This document shows, piece by piece, positions 9,498 to 17,528 of a stretch of DNA of 64,000 nucleotides (positions are counted from its first letter, which is position 1; each line of letters opens with the position of its first letter). Source of the stretch: an uncultured Opitutia bacterium (lineage in GTDB: Bacteria; Verrucomicrobiota; Verrucomicrobiia; Opitutales; Coraliomargaritaceae); contig CAKZOI010000072.1 of assembly GCA_937136395.1 (NCBI GenBank), forward strand, positions 62,001 to 126,000. The letters are read 5' to 3'. The position numbers were made by a program, and so were the translations under genes. Below the pieces are notes generated by a model, which searched no databases, was not told the origin of the DNA, and saw nothing but the letters and a program-made list of their open reading frames with translations.

Positions 9498-9866
9498 CTA
9501 TTCGAAATCCAACAATGCAAGATCCATGGATACCTCGTATGGAGCGGAGAGCGCATACGCACGTCCTGTCGCAACGTTCTGCTCATTCACCCATACGATT
9601 TGATTGTCCAATGAAGGACGAAGCACTCCGGCGACTTTGCCCTGAAGCACCACGGGCTGATGCATCGTCGCAATACGTTCATCGAGATAGCGAAGTTTAC
9701 GAACAGTTTCGGCAAACTTTGCCTCGTTCTCTTTACTATTTTGAGCGGTGCGTGAGATTTGCTGCTGCATCCACACAATGGAAAATGCACTCATCACGGT
9801 AATCGCGATCATTGAGATAACGAGCATGTAGATCCGCTTGCGAGACTGGGGTGACATGGAGTTCAT
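9498..9866 (-). CDS. ftsL: FtsL-like division protein
   Basis: The 122-aa protein has a short basic cytoplasmic tail (SPQSRKRIY), a single transmembrane helix (about residues 13-31) and a periplasmic segment of coiled-coil character (roughly residues 33-68). This is the topology of FtsL. Its position between rsmH and ftsI is where ftsL lies in most dcw clusters. FtsL sequences are poorly conserved, so the assignment rests on topology and position. The predicted role is to scaffold FtsB/FtsQ and FtsWI at the septum. The ATG at 9866 lies 23 bp after the rsmH stop. Confidence 0.7.
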   Translation of the reverse strand: MNSMSPQSRKRIYMLVISMIAITVMSAFSIVWMQQQISRTAQNSKENEAKFAETVRKLRYLDERIATMHQPVVLQGKVAGVLRPSLDNQIVWVNEQNVATGRAYALSAPYEVSMDLALLDFE

Positions 9867-9889
9867 AGTAGGTGCTAGCTTGTTGTTGA

Positions 9890-10846
9890 TTAAAGTTTGC
9901 GAATCGCGCGTAAGCGTGAGCTACGGCTGCGGGGGTTGCTGAGGATTTCTTCGTCGGAAGGTGCGATTGGACGGGTGGAAATCATCTTTGCGGAGACAAC
10001 GCGTTCGTCTTGCGTGCGATAGTCACCTGAATGCTCTGGGCGACCCGCCATCTTACGGCAGAAGCGTTTTACGATGCGGTCTTCTAGGGAATGAAAACTA
10101 ATGGCGGCGAGCACGCCGTTGGGTAGGAGACGATCGAACGCAGCTGGCAGGCCGCGCTCGATCGCGCTCAACTCATCATTAATCTCAACTCTTATACCTT
10201 GAAAAGTGCGTGTAGCCGGATGCACTGCCTTACGACCACGTGGCGTCGGACCGACAGCCTCTGTAACGAGCTCAGCAAGTGAATGCGTGCGCTGCAAACG
10301 GCCTGTGCCGCGGGCCTTGATGATTGACTCAACGACTCGGCGCCAGCGTTTCTCTTCGCCGTAATTACGAACGGCACGAATGAGCGACTCCTCATCTGCA
10401 GTTTCCAGAAACTCTGCAGCACTCAGTCCAGCATCTGGATTCATTCGCATATCAGCAGGCGCATCCGAACGAAAGGAGAAGCCACGTTCAGCAGTATCCA
10501 ATTGGAAGGAGGACAAACCAAAATCAAAAAGGATACCATCAAAGCCGGTCTCATCGAGATCCCCCAAATCACCAAAGTTAATTTGATGGATGCGGAAACG
10601 ATCGCCAAATTCAGCTTTTAAAACGGCTGAACGTTCGATGGCTGCAGGGTCTCGATCTAAGGCGACAACTATGACGCCTTCCGCCGCTTCAAGAAGCGCC
10701 CGAGTGTGTCCTCCACCACCAAATGTTCCATCGAGAATCTTTGCACCTGCGCGCGGAGCCAATAATTCCAGTGCCTCAGCGAGCAAGACTGGAACGTGGC
10801 CACTTGAAGCAGCAGGTGTTAAAGAATCATCTGTGGAAAAAAGCAT
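9890..10846 (-). CDS. rsmH: 16S rRNA (cytosine(1402)-N(4))-methyltransferase RsmH
   Basis: SAM-dependent methyltransferase (formerly MraW) that modifies C1402 in the 16S rRNA decoding centre. The conserved start HVPVLLAEALELL is followed by the SAM-binding motif DGTFGGGGHTRALLE. Further family motifs include DGILFDFGLSSFQLD, NYGEEKRWRR and AAISFHSLEDRIVKRF. I place the start at the ATG at 10846, 14 residues before HVPVLL, as in homologues. An ATG at 10939 would add 31 basic residues that overlap a candidate small gene. Second gene of the dcw cluster. Confidence 0.95.
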   Translation of the reverse strand: MLFSTDDSLTPAASSGHVPVLLAEALELLAPRAGAKILDGTFGGGGHTRALLEAAEGVIVVALDRDPAAIERSAVLKAEFGDRFRIHQINFGDLGDLDETGFDGILFDFGLSSFQLDTAERGFSFRSDAPADMRMNPDAGLSAAEFLETADEESLIRAVRNYGEEKRWRRVVESIIKARGTGRLQRTHSLAELVTEAVGPTPRGRKAVHPATRTFQGIRVEINDELSAIERGLPAAFDRLLPNGVLAAISFHSLEDRIVKRFCRKMAGRPEHSGDYRTQDERVVSAKMISTRPIAPSDEEILSNPRSRSSRLRAIRKL

Positions 10847-11063
10847 TGAAGCAGTTCTGTATAAAATTCGTTTTTTGAGTTTGGCGGTGCTGCGCATTCT
10901 CACGCCTTTGAAGTGTGCCGCGAAAAATGTCAGTGGCATGAATGGGGCGAGTCGGCGGTTTGGAAAATATCCAGGAACTGCGGCGCTCGCTCTTCGGGCG
11001 GGTAATATAACCTGAGCTGCGGAAATTTTCGCGGGCGATGTTTTCGAGGACGTTGTTCGACAT
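10827..11063 (-). CDS. Possible small protein between mraZ and rsmH
   Basis: A 78-aa open frame starting at an ATG 17 nt after the mraZ stop and ending 20 nt inside the preferred rsmH start. The product is basic and Ser/Arg-rich with no membrane segment, and I recognise no family. For: it fills an otherwise empty 234-bp gap and is spaced like a cotranscribed gene. Against: most dcw clusters have no gene here, and the rsmH frame is also open through this region. Confidence 0.3.
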   Translation of the reverse strand: MSNNVLENIARENFRSSGYITRPKSERRSSWIFSKPPTRPIHATDIFRGTLQRRENAQHRQTQKTNFIQNCFNAFFHR

Positions 11064-11080
11064 ATGGCTCAATGCTTTAG

Positions 11081-11542
11081 TTATAGACCGAAACGCTTGA
11101 AAACGGCGGCTTGTGATTCCGGATCTACCGGAGCTTCCGCTTCAATCGCATTATAGATTTCTTCGCTGTAGATACTGAAGGAGGACAACTTACCGAGGAG
11201 AACAGCGCCCTTCCCGATCTTCGCATGCTTGACTAATTTCTCATTCAAATTGATGCGCCCCTGCTTATCGCAAGCAAAGCTGTGTGCCATGGACATAAGG
11301 TCTTCGACTGCCTTCTGACCTTCTGTATCTCCCAAGCTAATTTGAGAAATACGCTCTTCGAGCTGCGCAATCATCTTTGGTGGATAAACCGTGACGTAGC
11401 CGCTGGGGTTCGGAAGCGCTAGAAATGAATTCTGATCCGATCCGATTTCTGGACGCCACTGCGACGGGATCGTTAGGCGACCTTTGTCGTCTAAATTGTG
11501 GTGGTGAGTCCCCACATATAATCCTGTTTTGAAAAGTGCCAT
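11081..11542 (-). CDS. mraZ: Transcriptional regulator MraZ
   Basis: First gene of the division and cell-wall cluster. MraZ is a ring-forming DNA-binding protein with two SpoVT/AbrB-like domains that represses its own promoter in E. coli. Here the first domain shows [16 protein letters not shown] and the second [18 protein letters not shown], the paired DxxGRxxIP-type signatures. The 153 aa from the ATG at 11542 match the family. An upstream TTG extension would translate the operator repeats and is unlikely. Three TGGGG repeats with 5-nt spacers lie just upstream, consistent with autoregulation. Confidence 0.95.
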   Translation of the reverse strand: MALFKTGLYVGTHHHNLDDKGRLTIPSQWRPEIGSDQNSFLALPNPSGYVTVYPPKMIAQLEERISQISLGDTEGQKAVEDLMSMAHSFACDKQGRINLNEKLVKHAKIGKGAVLLGKLSSFSIYSEEIYNAIEAEAPVDPESQAAVFKRFGL

Positions 11543-11555
11543 CAGTCGCCAGTTA

Positions 11556-11590
11556 AACCATTTTGCCCCATATCGCCCCATATTGCCCCA
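11556..11590 (-). promoter_or_regulatory. MraZ operator: TGGGG repeats upstream of mraZ
   Basis: On the minus strand there are three perfect TGGGG direct repeats separated by 5-nt spacers (a 10-bp period) at 11586-11590, 11576-11580 and 11566-11570. A degenerate fourth copy (TGGTT) lies at 11556-11560. E. coli MraZ is known to bind TGGGN repeats with 5-nt spacers, so this is very probably the autoregulatory site. It lies 14 to 48 bp upstream of the mraZ ATG. Confidence 0.85.
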
Positions 11591-11598
11591 CAGGTCAA
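11569..11598 (-). promoter_or_regulatory. Candidate sigma-70 promoter of the dcw cluster
   Basis: On the minus strand TTGACC (11593-11598) is a good -35 hexamer. About 17-18 bp further on lies CGATAT/GATATG, a weak -10. The MraZ repeats fall between and over these hexamers, so MraZ bound there would block RNA polymerase. The -10 is poor, hence modest confidence. Confidence 0.4.
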
Positions 11599-11619
11599 GC
11601 CCAAAGAGACATTTAATTA

Positions 11620-11686
11620 CTGTGAACAACTTGTGGTAAGCACTTTAAGTAACTTCAAGCTAGCGACTTAAATCACTTGTTCACAG
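11620..11686. repeat. Inverted repeat upstream of the mraZ promoter
   Basis: Perfect 10-bp arms CTGTGAACAA (11620-11629) and TTGTTCACAG (11677-11686), 47 bp apart, in the 350-bp gene-free stretch between trpA and mraZ. Each arm contains TTGTTCACA, one mismatch from the DnaA-box consensus TTWTNCACA. It could be a regulator or DnaA site; nothing else coding is visible in this gap. Confidence 0.45.
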
Positions 11687-11891
11687 AGCGACTCGACTCA
11701 ACATTCTGCGAAATAATGGCTCCACTCTACCCCACTACGGATTTCCAAAGAAAACCAGCAGCCGTGCACACACAAAAAAGCGAACACAGTTAATCAGCCC
11801 GTCTAGAGCATTAATAGGGTCATATGCGCCGACATTCGGTCATTTTGCCCCCAAAAAGTGACGATTTGTTCGCCGCCTGCTCAAATATCGA

Positions 11892-12704
11892 CTAAGTCGA
11901 CTTGCTGAGCGCTCCGCCAGCCAATAGTCCCTGCATCTTGCTCTCAAGAGCAGAAACGGTCGCAGCGGTATCACCTAAATTCTCAGCAATACAATTTACA
12001 ATGGCACTGCCGACAACGACACCATCGGCGGCCTGAGCGACTGTTTTAACATGATCTGCATTTGAGATACCGAAACCAACCACAACGGGTAAATCTGTGT
12101 GCTGCTTAATCACGTCCACACGCTCACGGATGCCCTCGGACATCGCGGCCTGCTCACCAGTGACTCCCTCACGAGAAACATAGTAAACAAAACCCGTAGT
12201 CGCCTTTGTAATAATCTCTAAACGCTCATCCGGTGTGGTCGGCGCGACAATAAAAACTGTGCCCAAGCCATGCTTCTCGCAGGCTGCCAGATGCTCACCA
12301 GCCTCTTCAGGTGGCAAATCGAGTGTCAACAATCCGTCCACGCCCGCAGCCTTAGCTTTCTCAGCATAGGCATCGCTCCCCTGAGAATAGACCAAGTTAT
12401 AGTAAGTGTAAAAAACAAGCGGCACCTGGCTGAACTCGCGAATCGCACGAACCAAGTCCAAAACACGCTCACTCGTCATACCATTTTCCAATGCACGCTG
12501 CGCCGCCAACTGATTGGTCAATCCATCCGCAAGCGGATCAGAGAAAGGCACACCCAACTCAAGCACATCGACTCCATTCGCCAAAATGGCACGAGCCGAC
12601 TCGACAGAGGTTTCAAAATCGGGATCGCCTGCACATAGGTAGGCAACAAAAGCAGCGCGGTTTTCAGATCGAGCTTTCGCAAAGGCTTGTTCGAGACGGG
12701 ACAT
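11892..12704 (-). CDS. trpA: Tryptophan synthase alpha subunit
   Basis: Cleaves indole-3-glycerol phosphate to indole and glyceraldehyde 3-phosphate; the beta subunit then joins indole to serine. The 270-aa TIM barrel shows the catalytic region ELGVPFSDPLADG (Glu and Asp of the active site), FIVAPTTPDERL, YYVSREGVTG and VVVGFGISNADHV. The start is the ATG at 12704 (MSRLEQAFAKAR); the open frame extends upstream but the extra residues are unlike the family. No trpB or other trp gene lies in the window. The EIIA-DAC gene precedes it by 70 bp on the same strand. Confidence 0.96.
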   Translation of the reverse strand: MSRLEQAFAKARSENRAAFVAYLCAGDPDFETSVESARAILANGVDVLELGVPFSDPLADGLTNQLAAQRALENGMTSERVLDLVRAIREFSQVPLVFYTYYNLVYSQGSDAYAEKAKAAGVDGLLTLDLPPEEAGEHLAACEKHGLGTVFIVAPTTPDERLEIITKATTGFVYYVSREGVTGEQAAMSEGIRERVDVIKQHTDLPVVVGFGISNADHVKTVAQAADGVVVGSAIVNCIAENLGDTAATVSALESKMQGLLAGGALSKST

Positions 12705-12774
12705 AAAAAACAAGTTGAAAGTTGCTTGTGGTTCAATGCGAGTTTTTTCAGCACCTATCCTCAAGTTTCAAGAA

Positions 12775-14133
12775 TCAACTATTTCGAATCAAGGCTTTCT
12801 CAATCAGTGGCAACATTTCACCACGACGGAAAAGCGTCACTTGGCCAGTGCTACCTGAAACCACAATACAAAGACAATCCACTGCCTGAGAAATCGAAGC
12901 CGCTGCGGCATGTCGGCTGCCGAGGCCACTCGGTAAATTGTGCGTATAGTCTGGCGCATGGATCAACGATCCCGCGGAGACTAACACACCATCGCCACGT
13001 ATAATAAAGGCACCATCAATCGAGGACAGCTCTTTTACCGTCTCATCCATGAAGGGGTTTAAAATATTCCGATCCTCATCTTTGTATCCGTAGAATGGAT
13101 TCAGAATCAATGGTTTCGTATACTCGGAAATTTTTGCCGCATTACCTAATGCAAATAAACAACCGACTGGATGCCCCTCTCGACCTTCCACAGCGAGCTC
13201 TGTCGCAATCGCCAACACACGCTCGATTACTTCAGGTTTCACGCTGGCAGGCAGCATATCCGTTTTCTGCATCAGCATCGTCTGAAACTCGCGTTCAATA
13301 TCTACCACAGTAATACTGTCGAATTGATTACTTTGCGGCAGGCCGCCCACACAGCAAAGACGATCATGACTGCCGAAAATGCCGCGAGTCAGTCCTATCA
13401 ACACAGCACTACGTAACTGCGAGAAGCGATGATTGCTGTAAGAACGAATCGGTATAACCGCATCAATGGTGGAGTGCTCGGTAACACCTTCAGATGCCGC
13501 ATGGGCAATCAACACCGTGTTAAATTGGTTAAATAAATTTCCAACTTCAACCCCCCCACCAAAGGTATCTCCAAAGACTAATACCGATGTGCAATTAGCT
13601 CCTTTAGCAATCTTTGCCGCCTCTTTCAGTATCAGGTTGTTAAAACGATTATGCTTTTGCTTAGGCGTAGTGCCATCACCCGCAAAAACAGCTTTCAATT
13701 CCTTGCGAAAAACAGGTAATTCCTTAGCCGCCTCCAGCCTCGCCATTTGCGCGTGATCTTGAAACACGCGTGCCAACGAAGCTAAACCATATAAATAGCT
13801 GCGGGCGTTTTTAGCAGCCAACAAAAGAAAGACGTAACGTATTTCTTGATATTCGTCTTGCCCGTCATACTTGAGACCATTCGAGCAACGACCGACCGCG
13901 ATCATATAAGGTCGACTCATTGAAACTCGCGCATGCGGCAAACAGACTCCGTTACCCAAGTAAGTCGTCATCTGCTTTTCACGATCCAGCAGCTCCTTAT
14001 GCAATTTCTTCTTGGTCAGCCCCTTCTCTTTTGAGAAATCACAAACGTCGAGCAATTCCGCCAATCCCGATTCGAAATCAGTGCTTTCGAGATCGATCAC
14101 ACGTGATTGGGCAATGTAACGGTCTATGCGCAT
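12775..14133 (-). CDS. PTS EIIA domain fused to DacZ-like diadenylate cyclase
   Basis: Predicted cyclic di-AMP synthase with an N-terminal PTS IIA domain. Residues about 1-150 resemble the fructose/mannitol EIIA family, with candidate phospho-His H67 in GNGVCLPHARV. The middle (about 165-300) has an alpha/beta character (ANCTSVLVFGDT) and recalls the pyruvate-kinase-C-like domain of archaeal DacZ. The C-terminus (about 300-452) is a DisA_N/DAC domain: EGREGHPVGCLFALG, then the catalytic DGA (about 373) and GSRHAAAASIS (Arg about 407), both needed for c-di-AMP synthesis. The His phosphorylation state could couple sugar or nitrogen PTS status to c-di-AMP, which is an inference. The ATG at 14133 is clear. 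Confidence 0.85.
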   Translation of the reverse strand: MRIDRYIAQSRVIDLESTDFESGLAELLDVCDFSKEKGLTKKKLHKELLDREKQMTTYLGNGVCLPHARVSMSRPYMIAVGRCSNGLKYDGQDEYQEIRYVFLLLAAKNARSYLYGLASLARVFQDHAQMARLEAAKELPVFRKELKAVFAGDGTTPKQKHNRFNNLILKEAAKIAKGANCTSVLVFGDTFGGGVEVGNLFNQFNTVLIAHAASEGVTEHSTIDAVIPIRSYSNHRFSQLRSAVLIGLTRGIFGSHDRLCCVGGLPQSNQFDSITVVDIEREFQTMLMQKTDMLPASVKPEVIERVLAIATELAVEGREGHPVGCLFALGNAAKISEYTKPLILNPFYGYKDEDRNILNPFMDETVKELSSIDGAFIIRGDGVLVSAGSLIHAPDYTHNLPSGLGSRHAAAASISQAVDCLCIVVSGSTGQVTLFRRGEMLPLIEKALIRNS

Positions 14134-14247
14134 ATAATATTCACTAAAATTCGAGGGCGACTGTTTAGATGGGGCGACGTGCTCATACTAAACGTGTAGT
14201 TGCCGAACAAATCAACAACCAACAAAATATAAACAATTTCGGCTAAG

Positions 14248-14622
14248 TTATTTCTCCCACTCAATCGCCCCCTTCTTCAATTCGTAGATCAGTCCGAAAA
14301 CCAACACGAATAAGAAGAAGAAAACAGGCAATAGGATCGGTAAATTAACCAATAAAAATTCTCGGAAGACCAGCACCCACGGAATGAGGAAGACGACTTC
14401 GATATCAAAAAGAATGAATAACATCGCAGTGACATAGAACTTCACCGCAAAACGCGCGTGGCCAGATCCTTCTGCCAACATGCCACACTCATACGGACTA
14501 TCTTTTATCGAATTTGGCGTGCCGCGCTGCCCAAAGATATGCGACGCAACAAGAACAACCGCACCAATACCGGCTGCGATAGAAAATTGAACGAGTATCG
14601 GATAATAGTCCGCGATCTGCAT
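14248..14622 (-). CDS. nuoA: NADH-quinone oxidoreductase subunit A
   Basis: Small membrane subunit of respiratory complex I. The 124 aa have three hydrophobic segments. The family core is present: SPYECGM, then ARFAVKFYVTAMLFILFDIE with the conserved acidic residues, then VFLIPWV. The ATG at 14622 gives a normal start. Unusually it stands alone, with no nuoB or other nuo gene beside it. The DUF362 gene lies 27 bp upstream on the same strand. The rest of the complex is presumably encoded elsewhere. Confidence 0.93.
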   Translation of the reverse strand: MQIADYYPILVQFSIAAGIGAVVLVASHIFGQRGTPNSIKDSPYECGMLAEGSGHARFAVKFYVTAMLFILFDIEVVFLIPWVLVFREFLLVNLPILLPVFFFLFVLVFGLIYELKKGAIEWEK

Positions 14623-14649
14623 ATACTAGAAAGAAGGCGGCTTTTCCCG

Positions 14650-15813
14650 CTAGTTCAAGGTGTTTTTCGTCTCTGGACTAATTATTTCTGGAACCGACAC
14701 TGCTGGAGCAATCACCGTTCGAACAGATTCAATCTTAATCTTGGATTTCTCAAACTCGCCCATACCTAAACTTGCCGCAAAGGACAACTGACGCGGCAAG
14801 GGATCAATCTCGGGGAATCCCTCCAGCAAACGCCTCGCATTAAAGCGCTCATACAATAGACGATCTAAAGCCACAGGGTCGCCACTCATCCATAATTTTG
14901 GTTCCGAACGCGAATACATCGAATTAAAAAACGGGCCAGCAATGAACTGATATCGTTCGAGCGATATAAAGTTTAACAGCATCCGCTCTTCCAATTCCGG
15001 AATCGCTGCGATCTCGGCAACTGCCGCAGATGCCGTCGCTTGGTTCACTAGAAATCGTCGACTGTTACTAACATTCCACAGGGTGGCATTGGCCAAGGCA
15101 CCATCCACTCCGAGCGCCGGATCATCGACACCTACAGCGCAATTAATCCAAAAATCGACATCAAACAATAGTGGCTGAGGCAAGTAGCTCTTTCGCCCCT
15201 CATCACCCTCTTGCAGGGATTGCCGAGCACTGAAGTGCCCGAAAAGCTGAGGCTCTTGCTGCAGAGCCGGAGGCAAAGGGCTATCGTAAAACCACTCCGA
15301 GTCATAAAAGTCCCCACTATCCAAGGCGACCACCGGACAACCATCAAAACTCGCCCCAGCATCGCTCAAAGGGGGCATGATCCCAGCTTGGCGCATTTGA
15401 TGCCCTGAATAATCGACCAACAAAATGTCGCTTCGTGAAAACCCACGTAGTTCAAGCGCTTCAATCAAAGCTCTTAACAACTGAGTCGGCGTGCTGATGC
15501 CACGGCCTCCACGCGTATTCACCTTCAAGCCGACCTTGCCGCGTTCACCAGGTGACAACTGAACACCCATAACTTGCTCGTAGGCCGAAAGCAACGCCTC
15601 CACTTCCGCGTAGTAAAGCGCACCTTCCGCAATTTCCGACTCCCAAACGATACCATTCGGTGGCTTCGGCAAAAGTGCTGCCTGAAGCATACTGGACTGA
15701 AAAAACATGCAGACAAGGCATACCACTGCGCCGAGGAAGGTTCGCCTATCCACTTGACACCGATACACTGGAAACGAGAGTAGAATGGAAAGTGTTTTCG
15801 TAAATCGAAACAT
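14650..15813 (-). CDS. DUF362-like protein with Tat signal
   Basis: Exported protein of unknown function. The N-terminus has a twin-arginine motif (VDRRTFLG, about residues 21-28) followed by a hydrophobic stretch, as in Tat substrates. The body contains VGLKVNTRGGRGISTPTQLL and later ILLVDYS, resembling DUF362 proteins, a family sometimes linked to iron-sulfur proteins, though no ferredoxin CxxC cluster is seen here. The start is the ATG at 15813. It is divergent from the TPR lipoprotein gene with only 28 bp between the starts, so the promoters overlap. The DUF362 link is by pattern only. Confidence 0.65.
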   Translation of the reverse strand: MFRFTKTLSILLSFPVYRCQVDRRTFLGAVVCLVCMFFQSSMLQAALLPKPPNGIVWESEIAEGALYYAEVEALLSAYEQVMGVQLSPGERGKVGLKVNTRGGRGISTPTQLLRALIEALELRGFSRSDILLVDYSGHQMRQAGIMPPLSDAGASFDGCPVVALDSGDFYDSEWFYDSPLPPALQQEPQLFGHFSARQSLQEGDEGRKSYLPQPLLFDVDFWINCAVGVDDPALGVDGALANATLWNVSNSRRFLVNQATASAAVAEIAAIPELEERMLLNFISLERYQFIAGPFFNSMYSRSEPKLWMSGDPVALDRLLYERFNARRLLEGFPEIDPLPRQLSFAASLGMGEFEKSKIKIESVRTVIAPAVSVPEIISPETKNTLN

Positions 15814-15841
15814 AATACGCCTCCGAACAAAATTCCGAGAT

Positions 15842-17449
15842 ATGCCAAAAGCAAACTTCAAACGTCCTCTATTCATATTGCTGTCTCTGACAATGCTCGG
15901 AGTCATTGGTTGCAGTGGACCCGAAGAAAAGAAAGCGAGCGAACTACAGCAGGCCGCCAAACTTCAAGCAGCAGGCAATGGCGACGCAGCGCTCGACATT
16001 CTTGAGGCCCTCGCCGCTAAATACCCAAACGACCCTGAAATATTACAGCGTATCGGACAGATCTTTAGCGAACAAGGCGACACCACAATGGCTGCCTTTT
16101 TCCTGGAACAAGCACATCAACAGTCCCCCACGAACATAGAGCTACTCTACCAGACTTATAAAGCACTCGAAGCTGCCGAACAACCTTCTGGCGCACTCCT
16201 CGAGAAATTTTCCGTTCAAGCTCCAGAGTCGATGAACTTAAAACTATGGAGGGAACTCGGCCAATATTTCGCTGAAACAAACAAGCCACAATCCGCTCTC
16301 GATGCCTACCTAAAAGGCGTTGACCCAGACAACAGCACTCCGTCGGCGGAAACCGCTGTAGCAATCGGCAAGCTATTCATCCAATTAGACAACACTGCGC
16401 AAGCCGAATATTGGCTCAGCATTGCCGCCGAAAACAACAGTCCAGACGCATTACCCGCACTCTTTGGCCTTCTTGAAATCAAATTCGGGCAGGAAGACTG
16501 GGAAGCCGCTGAAGCACTGTTCTCACAACTCGACAATCAATTCCCAGGAGCCGTCGACGCAAGTGAATGGTCCACCCGTCGCAACGAACTTATACGCTGG
16601 CGAGAGGCGCAAGATGCCATACAGGCAGCACTCGCAGAAACAGCAGGCTCAGATGGCAGCGAAACAGTTACCGCCAACATCGAAGTAGGCACCGAAGCCA
16701 CAGACATTTCAGAAGGCAAAGCCCAGGTGATCAGCGATCTCGAAGCTGCCGAAGCGATGGCGAACACACCTGCAGTCGAAGTCGCTGAATCAACCGAAAC
16801 AGACAACAATTCGATCGTATTTAACCCGGAGATCGCCATCGAGCCAGCTGAACCCGACCTAACCATTGACGTCTCCTACGACCAACAGGGTAGCGATAAC
16901 CCAACGAGCTACACCGTAGAAAGCAGCAAAGCCGTCCAAGAAGTCGAAACGACACTCGCCGACGCCGTTCGACCAAGCAACCGCCCTCGCTCCATTGATG
17001 AATTACTCAAAGAAGCAAACGATGCGACCCTTGATAAAAACTATCGCCTCGCGATCACAAACTACTGGCAAGCACTTGGAGCCGCAAACGACCGCGACGA
17101 CATTTGGAACCTACTTTCACGCGCCTACCTAATCGATGGGCAATTCAAAAATGCGGAGACAACCGCGCTCGAAGCCATTCGCCTCTCTCCACGCGACATC
17201 AATTACACACTCGATTATTTACGCGTCGCGCAACGCTCGAAAACGCCGGAAGAGTTCTTCGCAGAGCTAGAGACGGCCTATGACCGCTTTCCGCAAAGCC
17301 CGGAGGTCACGCTTTCAATCGCACGTGGCTATGAGCGCATTGCCAAGAACAACAGCGCAGCCAGTATACTCTACCAGCGGTTCATCGACCTCGCCCCTAG
17401 TCATCCTCTCAGACCCGAGGCTGAAGCGGCGATTAACCGTCTGCAGTAA
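15842..17449 (+). CDS. TPR-repeat lipoprotein
   Basis: A 535-aa lipoprotein with a signal peptide ending in the lipobox GVIGC (about residues 16-20). Tetratricopeptide-like helical repeats occupy about residues 30-240 (for example AALDILEALAAKYPNDPEI). An acidic, low-complexity linker rich in Glu, Ala, Thr and Val follows (about 250-390), and a second TPR block lies at the C-terminus (NYRLAITNYWQALGAANDRD). TPRs mediate protein contacts; the partners are unknown. The ATG at 15842 puts the signal peptide at the N-terminus; an upstream in-frame ATG at 15785 would overlap the divergent gene. Confidence 0.85.
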   Translation: MPKANFKRPLFILLSLTMLGVIGCSGPEEKKASELQQAAKLQAAGNGDAALDILEALAAKYPNDPEILQRIGQIFSEQGDTTMAAFFLEQAHQQSPTNIELLYQTYKALEAAEQPSGALLEKFSVQAPESMNLKLWRELGQYFAETNKPQSALDAYLKGVDPDNSTPSAETAVAIGKLFIQLDNTAQAEYWLSIAAENNSPDALPALFGLLEIKFGQEDWEAAEALFSQLDNQFPGAVDASEWSTRRNELIRWREAQDAIQAALAETAGSDGSETVTANIEVGTEATDISEGKAQVISDLEAAEAMANTPAVEVAESTETDNNSIVFNPEIAIEPAEPDLTIDVSYDQQGSDNPTSYTVESSKAVQEVETTLADAVRPSNRPRSIDELLKEANDATLDKNYRLAITNYWQALGAANDRDDIWNLLSRAYLIDGQFKNAETTALEAIRLSPRDINYTLDYLRVAQRSKTPEEFFAELETAYDRFPQSPEVTLSIARGYERIAKNNSAASILYQRFIDLAPSHPLRPEAEAAINRLQ

Positions 17450-17528
17450 GCCATTGGGTTCCTCGTTGACCACTGCTGGCCCACGCAGCAACAGTGGTAT
17501 CCATCATTGCGTTTTCGCGTCTTCTTAA

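Noticed and set aside
11543-11629. N-terminal extension of MraZ from an upstream TTG
   Set aside because: It would translate the TGGGG operator repeats; family members start at the ATG at 11542.
17469-17499. Imperfect hairpin between the TPR gene and dnaG as a terminator
   Set aside because: The stem has a bulge and no T run follows.
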